Source of the DNA: Bacteroidaceae bacterium
GTDB taxonomy: Bacteria; Bacteroidota; Bacteroidia; Bacteroidales; Bacteroidaceae
DNA: 32,631 nucleotides
Direction of reading: 5' to 3'
NCBI GenBank assembly: GCA_017517605.1
Contig: JAFWYQ010000029.1
Location: 1-32,631, forward strand
This document shows positions 17,546-25,994 of the stretch, in pieces. The translations under genes were made by a program, and so were the position numbers. The notes below the pieces were generated by a model that saw only the letters and a list, made by a program, of their open reading frames with translations, ran no database searches and was not told the origin of the DNA. Each line of letters begins with the position of its first letter. Position 1 is the stretch's first letter.

Positions 17546-17565
17546 GATTCAAGTTTCAAGATTCA
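17538..17565. repeat. 14-bp tandem duplication at the PfkB start
   Basis: AGTTTCATGATTCA (17538-17551) and AGTTTCAAGATTCA (17552-17565) differ by one base. The pair spans the AbiEii stop codon and the PfkB start codon. It may mark a joint formed by slippage or illegitimate recombination. Confidence 0.6.
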
Positions 17566-18366
17566 AACTACAGGATTAAGCCTCTCCACCAACTCCGCTT
17601 TCACCTTTTCCCACGCCACCTGAGGGTCATACTCCACCTGTGGCCCAAGAATCATTTCCGTGTCCGTCAAGAATTCCTCATCTTGTAGTTTTCCGTCCAT
17701 ATTCAACAAAAACTCTTTGTATGTTGGCAAGTGAGACGCAGTAAAGCTCAGATACCGCTCATAGCTCTCCATCACCTTCCCTTTATCCAACTCGGGGTGC
17801 ATTGATAGTATCTTCCAAAGGTCAAACAAATCACGTCCTTTTCTCCGCTGATACACAGCCCTCAGCTTCGTTCCTGTCAGTTCAGCCAACTCATAGGTCA
17901 GCACCTCGCAAGCACCTTTAAACCACGAACTATTCACCGCAAAAGGCACTCTTACCATTGGATATACCGAGAAATGCTCCTTGCAGTTAATCTCCACCTT
18001 CAAGTGAATCTCGCCCGCATCCATATCCGTCGGCTGCACCTTGAACACCAGCGTATTGTTGTGCTTCTTCTGCTTCACCACCGGCTCGCCCAGCCAAGCC
18101 AAAGCATCCCGCAGATGGTCAATCGTCTCTTTGATGGGTTCCGCCTGCACTTGTACCAGGTCGATATCTTCCGAGTATCTGGGCTGCGGCTTGAGATACA
18201 ACTTACCCAATGCCGTGCCGCCTCTGAATGCAAGATGCTCCGCAAGAAATACATCGCTATAAATAGACGCTAACGCACGGCAGACTATCAAATCCTGTTC
18301 GATAAATTTATTCACCACCCACGGGGCCTGCTCGCTCCATTCCGTAATATATCGCTCTGGTATCAT
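17563..18366 (-). CDS. abiEii: AbiEii/AbiGii-type nucleotidyltransferase toxin
   Basis: This is the toxin of a type IV-like abortive-infection system. The nucleotidyltransferase core is visible as LAFRGGTALGKLYL and RYSEDIDLVQ, the latter containing the metal-binding Asp pair. The conserved TKLRAVYQRRKGRDLFDLW segment follows. The 267-residue length fits the family. Known AbiEii proteins act as nucleotidyltransferases that modify cellular targets such as tRNA ends and cause growth arrest. The gene overlaps the antitoxin gene by ATGA (18363-18366). Confidence 0.9.
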   Translation of the reverse strand: MIPERYITEWSEQAPWVVNKFIEQDLIVCRALASIYSDVFLAEHLAFRGGTALGKLYLKPQPRYSEDIDLVQVQAEPIKETIDHLRDALAWLGEPVVKQKKHNNTLVFKVQPTDMDAGEIHLKVEINCKEHFSVYPMVRVPFAVNSSWFKGACEVLTYELAELTGTKLRAVYQRRKGRDLFDLWKILSMHPELDKGKVMESYERYLSFTASHLPTYKEFLLNMDGKLQDEEFLTDTEMILGPQVEYDPQVAWEKVKAELVERLNPVV

Positions 18367-19169
18367 AACTCGTCAATCTCTATGGTTTCGTTCACAATAA
18401 TTCTCCATTTGGCGTTTCTTTCGCACCCCTCGCTACTCTTTCCAGCCTTTAAAGGTACATACTGGAGTGCGAAACCGGAACACTTCAACAGACTGTACAC
18501 CGACTCTGCCGCTTCTCCTTCCTCCAGCACCTCGTCCAGAATATAGCCCAGACGCTGCAGACTGGTTACAGGCACTTCCTTCACGAAGTCAGCCCCTAAG
18601 CGCTCGAAATCCAGTTTCTCAGCCAGTTCAGCCAGAACAGTGGCTGCACGCGAAACGCTCCCTGTCTTTGCCTGATACGTCAGCAAATCCACTGCCGTCA
18701 GTTCAGGACACGACACGTTAATGTAGCCCGTCCGCGTCTGCCGCCTCTCCACGTATGTCTCAGGAATATGACTTTTGCAGAAAAAATGCGTAAGGTACTT
18801 CTCTCCCTTCTTGTCACGCATGGCGGGAGGCTCTATCATCACGCTGAACCGCAGCGGAACCTGATGCGAAGCTCCGTGATAACTTGCCGCACTCAACAGA
18901 GCCACATAGTATTTGCGTCCCAGATGGTGCATCATGTCATCCAAGTAAAACGACTGCGGCACAGCCCCGCGCAGCACATACTCATCTGGCACAATGACGT
19001 AGAAGCCGCGCAGGGGCGACATGATCCGTCCCTTGCTCACCTCTCTGGTCAGTGCCCGTGCAATGCTGCCGGCACTCATGTCAGGGAATGCCTGCGTCAC
19101 CTCATCGTGTGTGAAGGTATAATTGCCTCTGAGTGGCTTATCATATATCCAACTTGCAATGCTCGCCAT
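18363..19169 (-). CDS. abiEi: AbiEi-family antitoxin
   Basis: This is the antitoxin and probable autorepressor of the AbiE pair. It has an N-terminal winged helix (YTFTHDEVTQAF, SAGSIARALTREVSKGRIMS, LRGFYVIVPDEY). The AbiEi antitoxin domain follows with LLSAASYHGASHQVP, NVSCPELTAVDLLTY and a C-terminal extension to 268 residues. The promoter upstream carries a TAGACA/TGTCTA dyad, consistent with autoregulation known for the family. AbiEii follows with a 4-base overlap. Confidence 0.88.
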   Translation of the reverse strand: MASIASWIYDKPLRGNYTFTHDEVTQAFPDMSAGSIARALTREVSKGRIMSPLRGFYVIVPDEYVLRGAVPQSFYLDDMMHHLGRKYYVALLSAASYHGASHQVPLRFSVMIEPPAMRDKKGEKYLTHFFCKSHIPETYVERRQTRTGYINVSCPELTAVDLLTYQAKTGSVSRAATVLAELAEKLDFERLGADFVKEVPVTSLQRLGYILDEVLEEGEAAESVYSLLKCSGFALQYVPLKAGKSSEGCERNAKWRIIVNETIEIDEL

Positions 19170-19194
19170 TATCTTGTATTTAATATTCCGTTTG

Positions 19195-19227
19195 CAAAGA
19201 TAGACATTTTTTGTCTAACTTCGCAAA
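19195..19227 (-). promoter_or_regulatory. abiE promoter with operator-like dyad
   Basis: On the minus strand TTTG (19224-19227), 21 bases and TATCTTTG (19195-19202) form a consensus Bacteroidetes promoter. Between the boxes lies the perfect dyad TAGACA-N5-TGTCTA (19201-19217), placed where a bound repressor would block RNA polymerase. AbiEi is the natural candidate. Confidence 0.75.
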
Positions 19228-19280
19228 TTAATAAAGAATAATCTTGTTTTTATTGTTTCTTAACTTTTCTATTTTTGGGA

Positions 19281-20357
19281 TCAGTCATTATATGCATCAC
19301 CTTTTATCCACATTAAAAAAGTCGTACTCTTTTTGTTCAGTTCATCAAAATCTATATTGTCTTTGTCTATGACATAATCACGGCTGATAACGTTATAAAT
19401 GGCAACTTCATTCTCATTCTCCATCGCAGTCAGAAGCGCACCAACCGACAGGAGTTTGCTAGATAACAGAGCTATCCCATAACAAGCCATCTGCTTCACC
19501 TTTCCCAAAATTTCGTCTTCCGACAGGATAAACCTCGTCAGCAATCTATACAATTCAAAGGGATTACGTTCGTGAGCATAAATGATATTGTCCTTGGCAT
19601 CTTCTTGTTTAAATAGTTCTTTATACTCCTTGATAATCGAATCTGTTCTGAAAGGGTCCAATGATGGATAAGGAACGACGGGGAAATCTTCATCCGGATT
19701 GAAATGTCCCAAAATCTTGTTCCATTTCTCCATTCCGTTCTCTCCCAGCAATGAGATCTGAATCCTTATTCTGTCAGGTTCCGCCTCCAGTCCGATACCA
19801 GGATTAAACTTCACCATCGGTTCTATATCATCTGCTAAATTGATGTATTTAATGCGTCTGTCAATTTCTGCATTCTCAGAAACCATAATAAACAGGTTTT
19901 TATTATTTTGACTTTTGTAGATAGATTTGACCAGATTGAAGTACAACACCTTGGGCAAAGCACTGATGTCCACGATAATGTTATCATAACCGTTTGTCAG
20001 ACTCTCTATCTCCTTGTTCATTATCTTCACGCCCCTGTTCAAATCTTTTTTTGCCCCTATCTTCAATTGGTAGACTGAGGACTGCACCGCACCTTTTTCA
20101 AGCAATGTCTTTCTGGCTTCGATATTCCGCTCTATCATTGACGCATTTGGAGATTTCGTATAGTCGCCAAAAACGATGATTTTGCAGTCAATCTCCGTTT
20201 TTGTTTCCACAAAAGCCCTGAGAACATTATTCATACGTGGGTCAAAGCCCTCACCTATGATGAGCAGGGTTTTACCATGTGGACGATCTGCATCACTCCA
20301 AAATTGGGTGACTTGTTCGTCACCCTCGAACATCACATACGAATCCCAACTTCCCAT
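19281..20357 (-). CDS. uncharacterised Rossmann-like protein of the PRTase/ATPase operon
   Basis: I do not recognise this 358-residue family. The N-terminal half looks Rossmann-like: GKTLLIIGEGFDPR (28-41) gives a strand and glycine-rich turn, IDCKIIVFGDY (56-66) a second strand, and YDNIIVDISALPK (124-136) a third with a possible active or ligand site. The C-terminal half is helical (ELFKQEDAKDNIIYAHERNP, MACYGIALLSSKLLSVGALL). It overlaps the ATPase gene by 25 bases, so the two are tightly coupled. It could be a sensor, a nucleotide-binding effector or an enzyme acting on the product of the operon. Confidence 0.75.
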   Translation of the reverse strand: MGSWDSYVMFEGDEQVTQFWSDADRPHGKTLLIIGEGFDPRMNNVLRAFVETKTEIDCKIIVFGDYTKSPNASMIERNIEARKTLLEKGAVQSSVYQLKIGAKKDLNRGVKIMNKEIESLTNGYDNIIVDISALPKVLYFNLVKSIYKSQNNKNLFIMVSENAEIDRRIKYINLADDIEPMVKFNPGIGLEAEPDRIRIQISLLGENGMEKWNKILGHFNPDEDFPVVPYPSLDPFRTDSIIKEYKELFKQEDAKDNIIYAHERNPFELYRLLTRFILSEDEILGKVKQMACYGIALLSSKLLSVGALLTAMENENEVAIYNVISRDYVIDKDNIDFDELNKKSTTFLMWIKGDAYND

Positions 20358-22192
20358 TTTTCTTCTTTTTTTATCCAGTCAGTCAACTCCCTTATGGTTC
20401 TTTTTCTCCAACCGCCATAGCCTAAGGGCAAAGAGAAAGCGGCACAAATCCAGCGGTTCAGGTAGAACACTGTCCACTCCTTATCCTTCTCGCCTTGCTT
20501 TGTTTCTCTGGTAAACAGCAGATTATTGGCCAGACATATTCTTAATACGCTTTCAAGTTGGGTGTCATCTATCATATTGGTAGTCTTGCCAAAGAGCGTG
20601 TCCACTTCCTTGATGGCAAAACCATTTACTGTACCGTATGAACAACCCAATTGCAACGTCTGGCTCTTACAGAACCCTCCCAGATTGTTGATAAAAGTAA
20701 ATACTCCTCTACCGTACTCTGTCAGCATCCGCTTCAATTTTTTCTTGCACTCGTCTTTGATGAGCCTATCCTGTGTAGCAGCAGACAACAGCAAGGCTTT
20801 ACGGGGATGCAACAGTTTCTGGGTGAGCAATTGTTCATAAAGCACATTGCAGAAGCTGATAAACTGTTCTGTATTATTCGGGGACAATTCTTTCAATGTG
20901 TCCGTTCCGTAATACATCGGATGATTGAAAACTGCAGGTATGATATCTCGGCTTATCTTTATAAGGTCAGCCTTGATATGCTCATTATAAGAAGCTAGTT
21001 CATGCGGGAACATCGGGAACGACGTTTTGAATTCTCGTTGTGCGAACAACATAAGGGCAAAGGTCTGTTCAGCCATGTCCTTAGACGTATCAAAGTTTTT
21101 ATCTATATAGCTCAATAATTCATCATAAAGACCAAATTTCGTAGCAAGGTCTTTCCTGCTGTAATCAATGATTGTCTGATACTGATCGTCAGAAAGTATA
21201 GACAACTGTTCCAATGAGTTGTTCAATTTGATGTCATGTCTGGACAGATTGGAACGCTTCTCCATTATACTTCCCAGCATTTTCTCGAACTTGTTGTCCG
21301 TTCCCAAATGAATGCTGTTATAGTCACGACCTATCATGTCTGTCTTGGGCATCAACTCCTCATAAGTAAACTTATCGTACCGCATGGCCAGCCAAACGGT
21401 ATTGCTGATACGCGTCTCTACCAGTTCCTGCCGCAGAAAGTCAAGCTGCGTCCTAGACAACTTGTGACAATCGTCCAGTTGGAAAATAAAGTCATCTACA
21501 ATAGTTTTGCCCGATATAGTAAAATCCGACGCATGGAGTTCATTCAAAATGAATAATGAATCGTGACCGTGCTTCTCGTCAGTGTTTTCATATGTTTCTA
21601 TGATGTCCGTTATTTGTCGTTCTATTCCTGCAGCCCAGTCAAACAGCTCCTTGGCTGTATGGGGTGTCGGGTTGGGGGCAAACCTGTTCGACAGTTCCAG
21701 CGAGGGATCGAATTCCACTTGTCCCAGCTGTTCATATGCCAGATTCTTCAATTGCTGCAAAGCCTTAATAGCCACCAATGTAAACCGGGCATTCAACAAG
21801 GCAAAAAGCAGCCGTCTGGCCTGTGGTTTGGTGAACACCTCTTCATCTTCCAGATCTGCATAACTCCTGTTCGTCAGCAGATATGCTCCGCATTTCAGTA
21901 TTCTATTGGAAGTGACCACGCCCATACTCTTCAGAGCTTTGAACATCTTATCGTTGTCCTTCTTGTTGTTATGAACCCTGAATACAACTGACGGGGAGAA
22001 ACAACGCATCATCGTTGTCTTTCCACCACCTGGAGCACTGCATATGTAGGTTAAGTTTCCCCACAATGAGCCCCTTTCACTGTATTCCTTCAGAGGATAC
22101 AGCGAATCATCAGATAAGAGACTGACGAATACATCATCCGCTGTCATCTTCTCTGAAGCTCTCATGCTAAATGGATTCTCATACTGCTGCAT
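20333..22192 (-). CDS. P-loop ATPase, ORC/CDC6-like AAA type
   Basis: This 619-residue protein has an N-terminal P-loop ATPase. Walker A is SAPGGGKTT (52-60), and a Walker B-like strand with two acidic residues is FIFQLDD (235-241). A sensor-like strand VWLAMRYD (266-273) precedes a mainly helical C-terminal half. The C-terminal 100 residues have winged-helix-like character and an aromatic/basic end. The arrangement resembles ORC/CDC6-type AAA ATPases that I recall in predicted conflict systems. The start is 2 bases after the PRTase stop. A switch or sensor role powered by ATP is inferred. Confidence 0.8.
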   Translation of the reverse strand: MQQYENPFSMRASEKMTADDVFVSLLSDDSLYPLKEYSERGSLWGNLTYICSAPGGGKTTMMRCFSPSVVFRVHNNKKDNDKMFKALKSMGVVTSNRILKCGAYLLTNRSYADLEDEEVFTKPQARRLLFALLNARFTLVAIKALQQLKNLAYEQLGQVEFDPSLELSNRFAPNPTPHTAKELFDWAAGIERQITDIIETYENTDEKHGHDSLFILNELHASDFTISGKTIVDDFIFQLDDCHKLSRTQLDFLRQELVETRISNTVWLAMRYDKFTYEELMPKTDMIGRDYNSIHLGTDNKFEKMLGSIMEKRSNLSRHDIKLNNSLEQLSILSDDQYQTIIDYSRKDLATKFGLYDELLSYIDKNFDTSKDMAEQTFALMLFAQREFKTSFPMFPHELASYNEHIKADLIKISRDIIPAVFNHPMYYGTDTLKELSPNNTEQFISFCNVLYEQLLTQKLLHPRKALLLSAATQDRLIKDECKKKLKRMLTEYGRGVFTFINNLGGFCKSQTLQLGCSYGTVNGFAIKEVDTLFGKTTNMIDDTQLESVLRICLANNLLFTRETKQGEKDKEWTVFYLNRWICAAFSLPLGYGGWRKRTIRELTDWIKKEEKWEVGIRM

Positions 22193-22194
22193 AA

Positions 22195-23328
22195 TCAGTG
22201 ACGTGTAATTCTGTAGAACAAAGGGTATAGTCTATCTCCCGCCTCTCTCTTGGGTTGCCAGATGATGGGGAGGGAATTGTTTGGTGTGTTATGGTTCAGA
22301 ACAATCGTTAGGGCGCATTGCCTATAACCGAGATAGTAGTCAGTATTGCCTGCTGGATAACTTTCCTTATAGGCCCTAGTCAATGCAGGCTCATTGATAT
22401 ATCGTTTCTGGCTGATGATTTTTTGGATTGCCAACGCTTCCGTTCCTGTGTGACTGGTAAATTTCGCATCTTCATAGAGCATTTGGACACACTCCAACGT
22501 TACATTCAAGTCAGGGTGCTGCTTCTTATACTGTTCCAACATAGCATTAATATGATCCAAAGCACTCTTGGTCGCTATTAGGAAATACAAATGAATGTCA
22601 AAACCGTCAACCAAAAGTTTTTTGAATTCCTCTTTACCGTTAATAGCTTCAAAGAATTTGGGCAACTTCCCTGCAAAGGTTCCATCATCCCTTATCCGGA
22701 TAAACGAGGAGCCACTGGCCGTGAAATCATCAATCAATACGATAGATTCGAATTTCTTTTCCGAACCCTCTACCAAATCTTTACTTTTCTCAAGTTCCTC
22801 AGCCAGTTCTTTGATTTTTGTGTCATCAGGGTAATAATTTGTCAGCACTTGGTCATTATCCAAATAGCTGTTTCTGCGGATAATATCAATATGCGAACCA
22901 TCACTAAGACCGATGAACAGGGTCTTTCGTTTGTGTGACTTAAACTCTGCCGCGTTGTCAAGCCGCTTGTTGTTGTATTTATTCACAGTCAAGCCATGAT
23001 TCCTAAAATCCTTTACCACTTTCTGTCTAATGGCAGGTATAATCTTGGTGCTATAAAGCAAATCAATGAGATGTGAAATCTGGGTTGAGTTAATATAGAT
23101 GATATACTTCTTCACAAACTCATACATAAGTTTCCTGTCATCGATATCTTCAAACTGACTCAGCCAAAGATAAAAGTTCCCCACAAACTTTATGCCAGGA
23201 ATAAACTGGTCATAGGAGTCATACTTGATGTCTGACATCAAATCTATCTCCTTCAAATGCTCCGTAGCCTCAATATCGTCCCATTTCATCAGCTGGGCAA
23301 GGAACTGTTTTGCCAGATTAAATCGCAT
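22195..23328 (-). CDS. phosphoribosyltransferase-like protein (conflict-system type)
   Basis: This 377-residue protein carries a type I PRTase fold. The PRPP-binding loop is SIVLIDDFTASGSSFIR (195-211), with the two acidic residues and small-residue loop of the family. TLFIGLSDGSHID (136-148) fits an earlier core strand and diphosphate loop. The N-terminal ~130 residues are helical and the C-terminus is an uncharacterised extension. Classical PRTases couple PRPP to a base. Here the base or alternative acceptor is unknown. It lies 4 bases after the SIS-HAD gene and 2 bases before the ATPase, so an operon is near certain. Confidence 0.8.
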   Translation of the reverse strand: MRFNLAKQFLAQLMKWDDIEATEHLKEIDLMSDIKYDSYDQFIPGIKFVGNFYLWLSQFEDIDDRKLMYEFVKKYIIYINSTQISHLIDLLYSTKIIPAIRQKVVKDFRNHGLTVNKYNNKRLDNAAEFKSHKRKTLFIGLSDGSHIDIIRRNSYLDNDQVLTNYYPDDTKIKELAEELEKSKDLVEGSEKKFESIVLIDDFTASGSSFIRIRDDGTFAGKLPKFFEAINGKEEFKKLLVDGFDIHLYFLIATKSALDHINAMLEQYKKQHPDLNVTLECVQMLYEDAKFTSHTGTEALAIQKIISQKRYINEPALTRAYKESYPAGNTDYYLGYRQCALTIVLNHNTPNNSLPIIWQPKREAGDRLYPLFYRITRH

Positions 23329-23332
23329 AGGC

Positions 23333-25204
23333 TCAGAATTTGATTTTAAAACCTTTATTTGTCTTTTTTATCTTGCGCAGATAATACTTTACGACATCCA
23401 AACCTCTCAGGTCCCTGGGCGCCAGATTCCAGCAACTATTAGGGTTGCGCGACACACCATCAACACTCAGGGAATAAGGCATGGAAAGCATCTCAAAATC
23501 ATTACCCTCATAATCGCCGCGGTCTCCTATCGCCAACACATCTTCGGAAATATCCTTTACAGCCGACTTGCTTGCCCTAGTGCTGACTACAATATCCATA
23601 GAGTGGCTTGAACTCCACACATGAAGCTTATCCAGTTTATTGGAAAGAATAATTTCATTGCATATTTCGTATGCCTTCATTTTGTCCATACAAGTAAATG
23701 ACAATTGGGTGCTGTATTTTCTGAAGGTTGGCACGAAAGAATAACACTTGATTTCTTTTTCCAGCTTCACCAATTGTTCATCCAACGGAGCGTCCTTAAT
23801 TGCTTCAATGGCGGTAGCGTCATCAGACAGAGTAACAATAACTGCGCCATTATAGCAGCCCAAATAAACTTTCTGCCAATATTCCTTCTGGATAGACTTC
23901 CTCAACAGTTCATGAACTGAACCACCCCGTCCAGTCATGATGGCAATCTTTATTCCATCTGAAAGTAACTTATTCAGCTTTTTGGCAATAGAATCCTCCA
24001 ACTTTTCATTATATCTTGATTTCCTATCCACATTGCAAATGGTTCCGTCATAATCCAGAGCTAGAAGATCGAATTCTTTCTCCCTCAACATTGAAATGAA
24101 CCCATCATACGCATTTGAATACTCTTCATATTCTTTTGCAGGTATCAAAGCCTTGCTTCCAAGCCTTAGTTTCCTACATATTGCCAATTCTTTAGCTGGT
24201 AGTTTAATGCAATCATCACTAATTAGTTTAACGTAATTCAGATGATATAATTCGGTTCCATAGTCAGGGACACCCGGACGTCCGGGGTCTATCCCTCTCA
24301 TGTTTCCAATGGTAGCAACCAACTGAAACGACTTCACCAACAAGTCAATGGTAGCAAGTGGCGTACTGAGTTCTGTTTCAATGCGAACCACATTGACATC
24401 ATCTGGCATCTTGCTTAAAGTCTTATCTGCTAGCGGGCGGTCATTCTCGTTCACCAAAGCCACAATGCAAGAATTTGCCCCCTTTTTGTCAAACCACTGA
24501 TGCCTACCATGTCCAAAGTTACGGTAGTCTGCCATCAAGACAGAACCAAGTGCAGCTTCTGAGAATTTGGATTCCAAATCAACAGCCACTGGCTCGCTTA
24601 AATTGCTATAAAGAACAATGAAGTTGTCTATCTTCGAGAAAACAATTTCATGATTATAACTATAACCTATTCCTTTCTGGATATACTTTGACGGTTTTGC
24701 ATCAAAGAAACAACGGTACATCAGCACAAAGAAGGCTACAAGAGAGTTGGTAGCCAGAAAACCGTCTTTTACAGTAGGAATTGGAAATGTGTGTTTTTTA
24801 AAATCAGTACTATATTTGCCAATAACCTCATCCCACTTGGGGCTTTCACGAAGGCAGATCCCAGTCATATCACCCCTTCCTACTTCCAAACCATGTTGGA
24901 ACGCAATCAAGAAGTCTTTATTTCGCCCCGCTGCACTGAAGAATAATAATTTGCTATCACGTATTACAGTATCAGAATATGTATCAAAAGCTAGAGGTGT
25001 CATAGGAACTGCAAGCCCGCACATCTGCTTATAGAGCATGGCTGCATAGCTTGCCGCACTATATGAACCACCACTTCCGATACAAATCAAGGGGGTACCA
25101 GCATTTAATGAAAAGAAAGAGCGCAATGCCGTCACATCTTGCTGCTCAGCCCACTTTATGGTGCCCGCAAGCTTTTCCAACTCTACTTTGAATGGCTTTC
25201 CCAT
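23333..25204 (-). CDS. SIS-domain and HAD-phosphatase fusion protein
   Basis: The 623-residue fusion has N-terminal sugar-isomerase (SIS) folds. The phosphosugar loop is CIGSGGSYSAASYAAML (41-57), and a second half includes FSEAALGSVLMADYRNFGHG (214-233). The C-terminal Cof-like HAD phosphatase has motif I LDYDGT (Asp384/Asp386), motif II MTGRG (423-427) and motif IV GDRGDYEGND (560-569). All HAD catalytic acids are present. It likely isomerises or senses a phosphosugar and removes a phosphate. The ATG at 25204 (MGKPFKV) is chosen. A longer frame to 25294 would read through the promoter at 25250-25257. It is the first gene of the four-gene operon. Confidence 0.85.
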   Translation of the reverse strand: MGKPFKVELEKLAGTIKWAEQQDVTALRSFFSLNAGTPLICIGSGGSYSAASYAAMLYKQMCGLAVPMTPLAFDTYSDTVIRDSKLLFFSAAGRNKDFLIAFQHGLEVGRGDMTGICLRESPKWDEVIGKYSTDFKKHTFPIPTVKDGFLATNSLVAFFVLMYRCFFDAKPSKYIQKGIGYSYNHEIVFSKIDNFIVLYSNLSEPVAVDLESKFSEAALGSVLMADYRNFGHGRHQWFDKKGANSCIVALVNENDRPLADKTLSKMPDDVNVVRIETELSTPLATIDLLVKSFQLVATIGNMRGIDPGRPGVPDYGTELYHLNYVKLISDDCIKLPAKELAICRKLRLGSKALIPAKEYEEYSNAYDGFISMLREKEFDLLALDYDGTICNVDRKSRYNEKLEDSIAKKLNKLLSDGIKIAIMTGRGGSVHELLRKSIQKEYWQKVYLGCYNGAVIVTLSDDATAIEAIKDAPLDEQLVKLEKEIKCYSFVPTFRKYSTQLSFTCMDKMKAYEICNEIILSNKLDKLHVWSSSHSMDIVVSTRASKSAVKDISEDVLAIGDRGDYEGNDFEMLSMPYSLSVDGVSRNPNSCWNLAPRDLRGLDVVKYYLRKIKKTNKGFKIKF

Positions 25205-25249
25205 AATTAAACTTTGACTCCACTTAAAAAGTGGCAATAATTTGATTTG

Positions 25250-25257
25250 CAAAGATA
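25250..25257 (-). promoter_or_regulatory. -7 box of the SIS-HAD/PRTase/ATPase operon
   Basis: TATCTTTG on the minus strand is a perfect TAnnTTTG match, 46 bases before the chosen ATG. The -33 region is weak (TTCC). It shares TATCTTTGCAAA with the abiE promoter. Confidence 0.6.
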
Positions 25258-25374
25258 CAACTTTTTCTCGAAATGGAAGCATAAAAATAATCACTACGCG
25301 CGTAATTTAAGCGAATTTAGTCTAAAACAAGACTGTGATATAACAAAGAGAAACGATTTGTGTTGAAAAATGAC

Positions 25375-25382
25375 TACCTTTG
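25375..25382 (+). promoter_or_regulatory. putative -7 box for the Crp/Fnr gene
   Basis: TACCTTTG matches TAnnTTTG, 28 bases before the ATG at 25410. No TTTG lies at the normal spacing; one at 25357-25360 is closer than usual. Confidence 0.5.
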
Positions 25383-25409
25383 TATCCGCGAATCAGATAA
25401 CTGGCGAAT

Positions 25410-25991
25410 ATGACAACGAACAAACACTTCAATTCCTACAAGGAGGGACTAGATTTGGAGTTCCTGCGGGAGTACTGCATGGAGCATGGGGAACGGCGGA
25501 CGTTCGAGCGGGGCGAGACGCTGGAGGAGGCGGGCAAGCCGGCACAGTGGGTGGCCTATGTGGAGCGTGGATGCTTCAAATACATGGTGCATAACGACGA
25601 GGAGGGAAAGGATTATTGTACGGGCTTCGCCTTCGAGGGAGAGTTCGTTGCAGATTACCCGAATTGTCTTTCTGGTAAGATATCCGAGGTGACTATTATG
25701 GCTGGGACATCATGCAAAGTATTCCAAATCCAAGGCAAAGATTTGTGTTCATTGCTGGAGTCTGCCAATATGAGAAACCTCAAACAAGCCATATCTGACC
25801 ACCTTTTTGCCCAAGTATATACACAATATCTTGATTCCTATCGTATGACAACTAGAGAACGATATAAACGTTTACTCAGTCGTTGTCCAGAAATTGTACA
25901 ATGCATCAGTCTGAAAGATATTGCTTCTTATCTAAAAGTAACTCCTACCACAATCAGTAATATTCGCCGTGAGATATCTTTCAGTCTGTAA
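25410..25991 (+). CDS. Crp/Fnr family transcriptional regulator
   Basis: This 193-residue regulator has an N-terminal cyclic-nucleotide-type beta roll (ERRTFERGETLEEAGKPAQW, then VAYVERGCFKYMV). A dimer helix follows, then a C-terminal winged HTH (CISLKDIASYLKVTPTTISN). There is no Fnr-type four-cysteine cluster at the N-terminus. The first ~250 bases are clearly GC-rich and the rest is AT-rich, unlike a uniform gene. The SDR gene lies 102 bases downstream behind a perfect palindrome, so the two may form a regulator-target pair. Confidence 0.88.
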   Translation: MTTNKHFNSYKEGLDLEFLREYCMEHGERRTFERGETLEEAGKPAQWVAYVERGCFKYMVHNDEEGKDYCTGFAFEGEFVADYPNCLSGKISEVTIMAGTSCKVFQIQGKDLCSLLESANMRNLKQAISDHLFAQVYTQYLDSYRMTTRERYKRLLSRCPEIVQCISLKDIASYLKVTPTTISNIRREISFSL

Positions 25992-25994
25992 ATT

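Noticed and set aside
21563-21991. Plus-strand frame of 142 codons inside the ATPase gene
   Set aside because: It is antisense to the conserved Walker A to Walker B region; a shadow frame.
25205-25294. Longer N-terminus for the SIS-HAD protein
   Set aside because: The extra 30 codons run through the TATCTTTG promoter box and have no family character.
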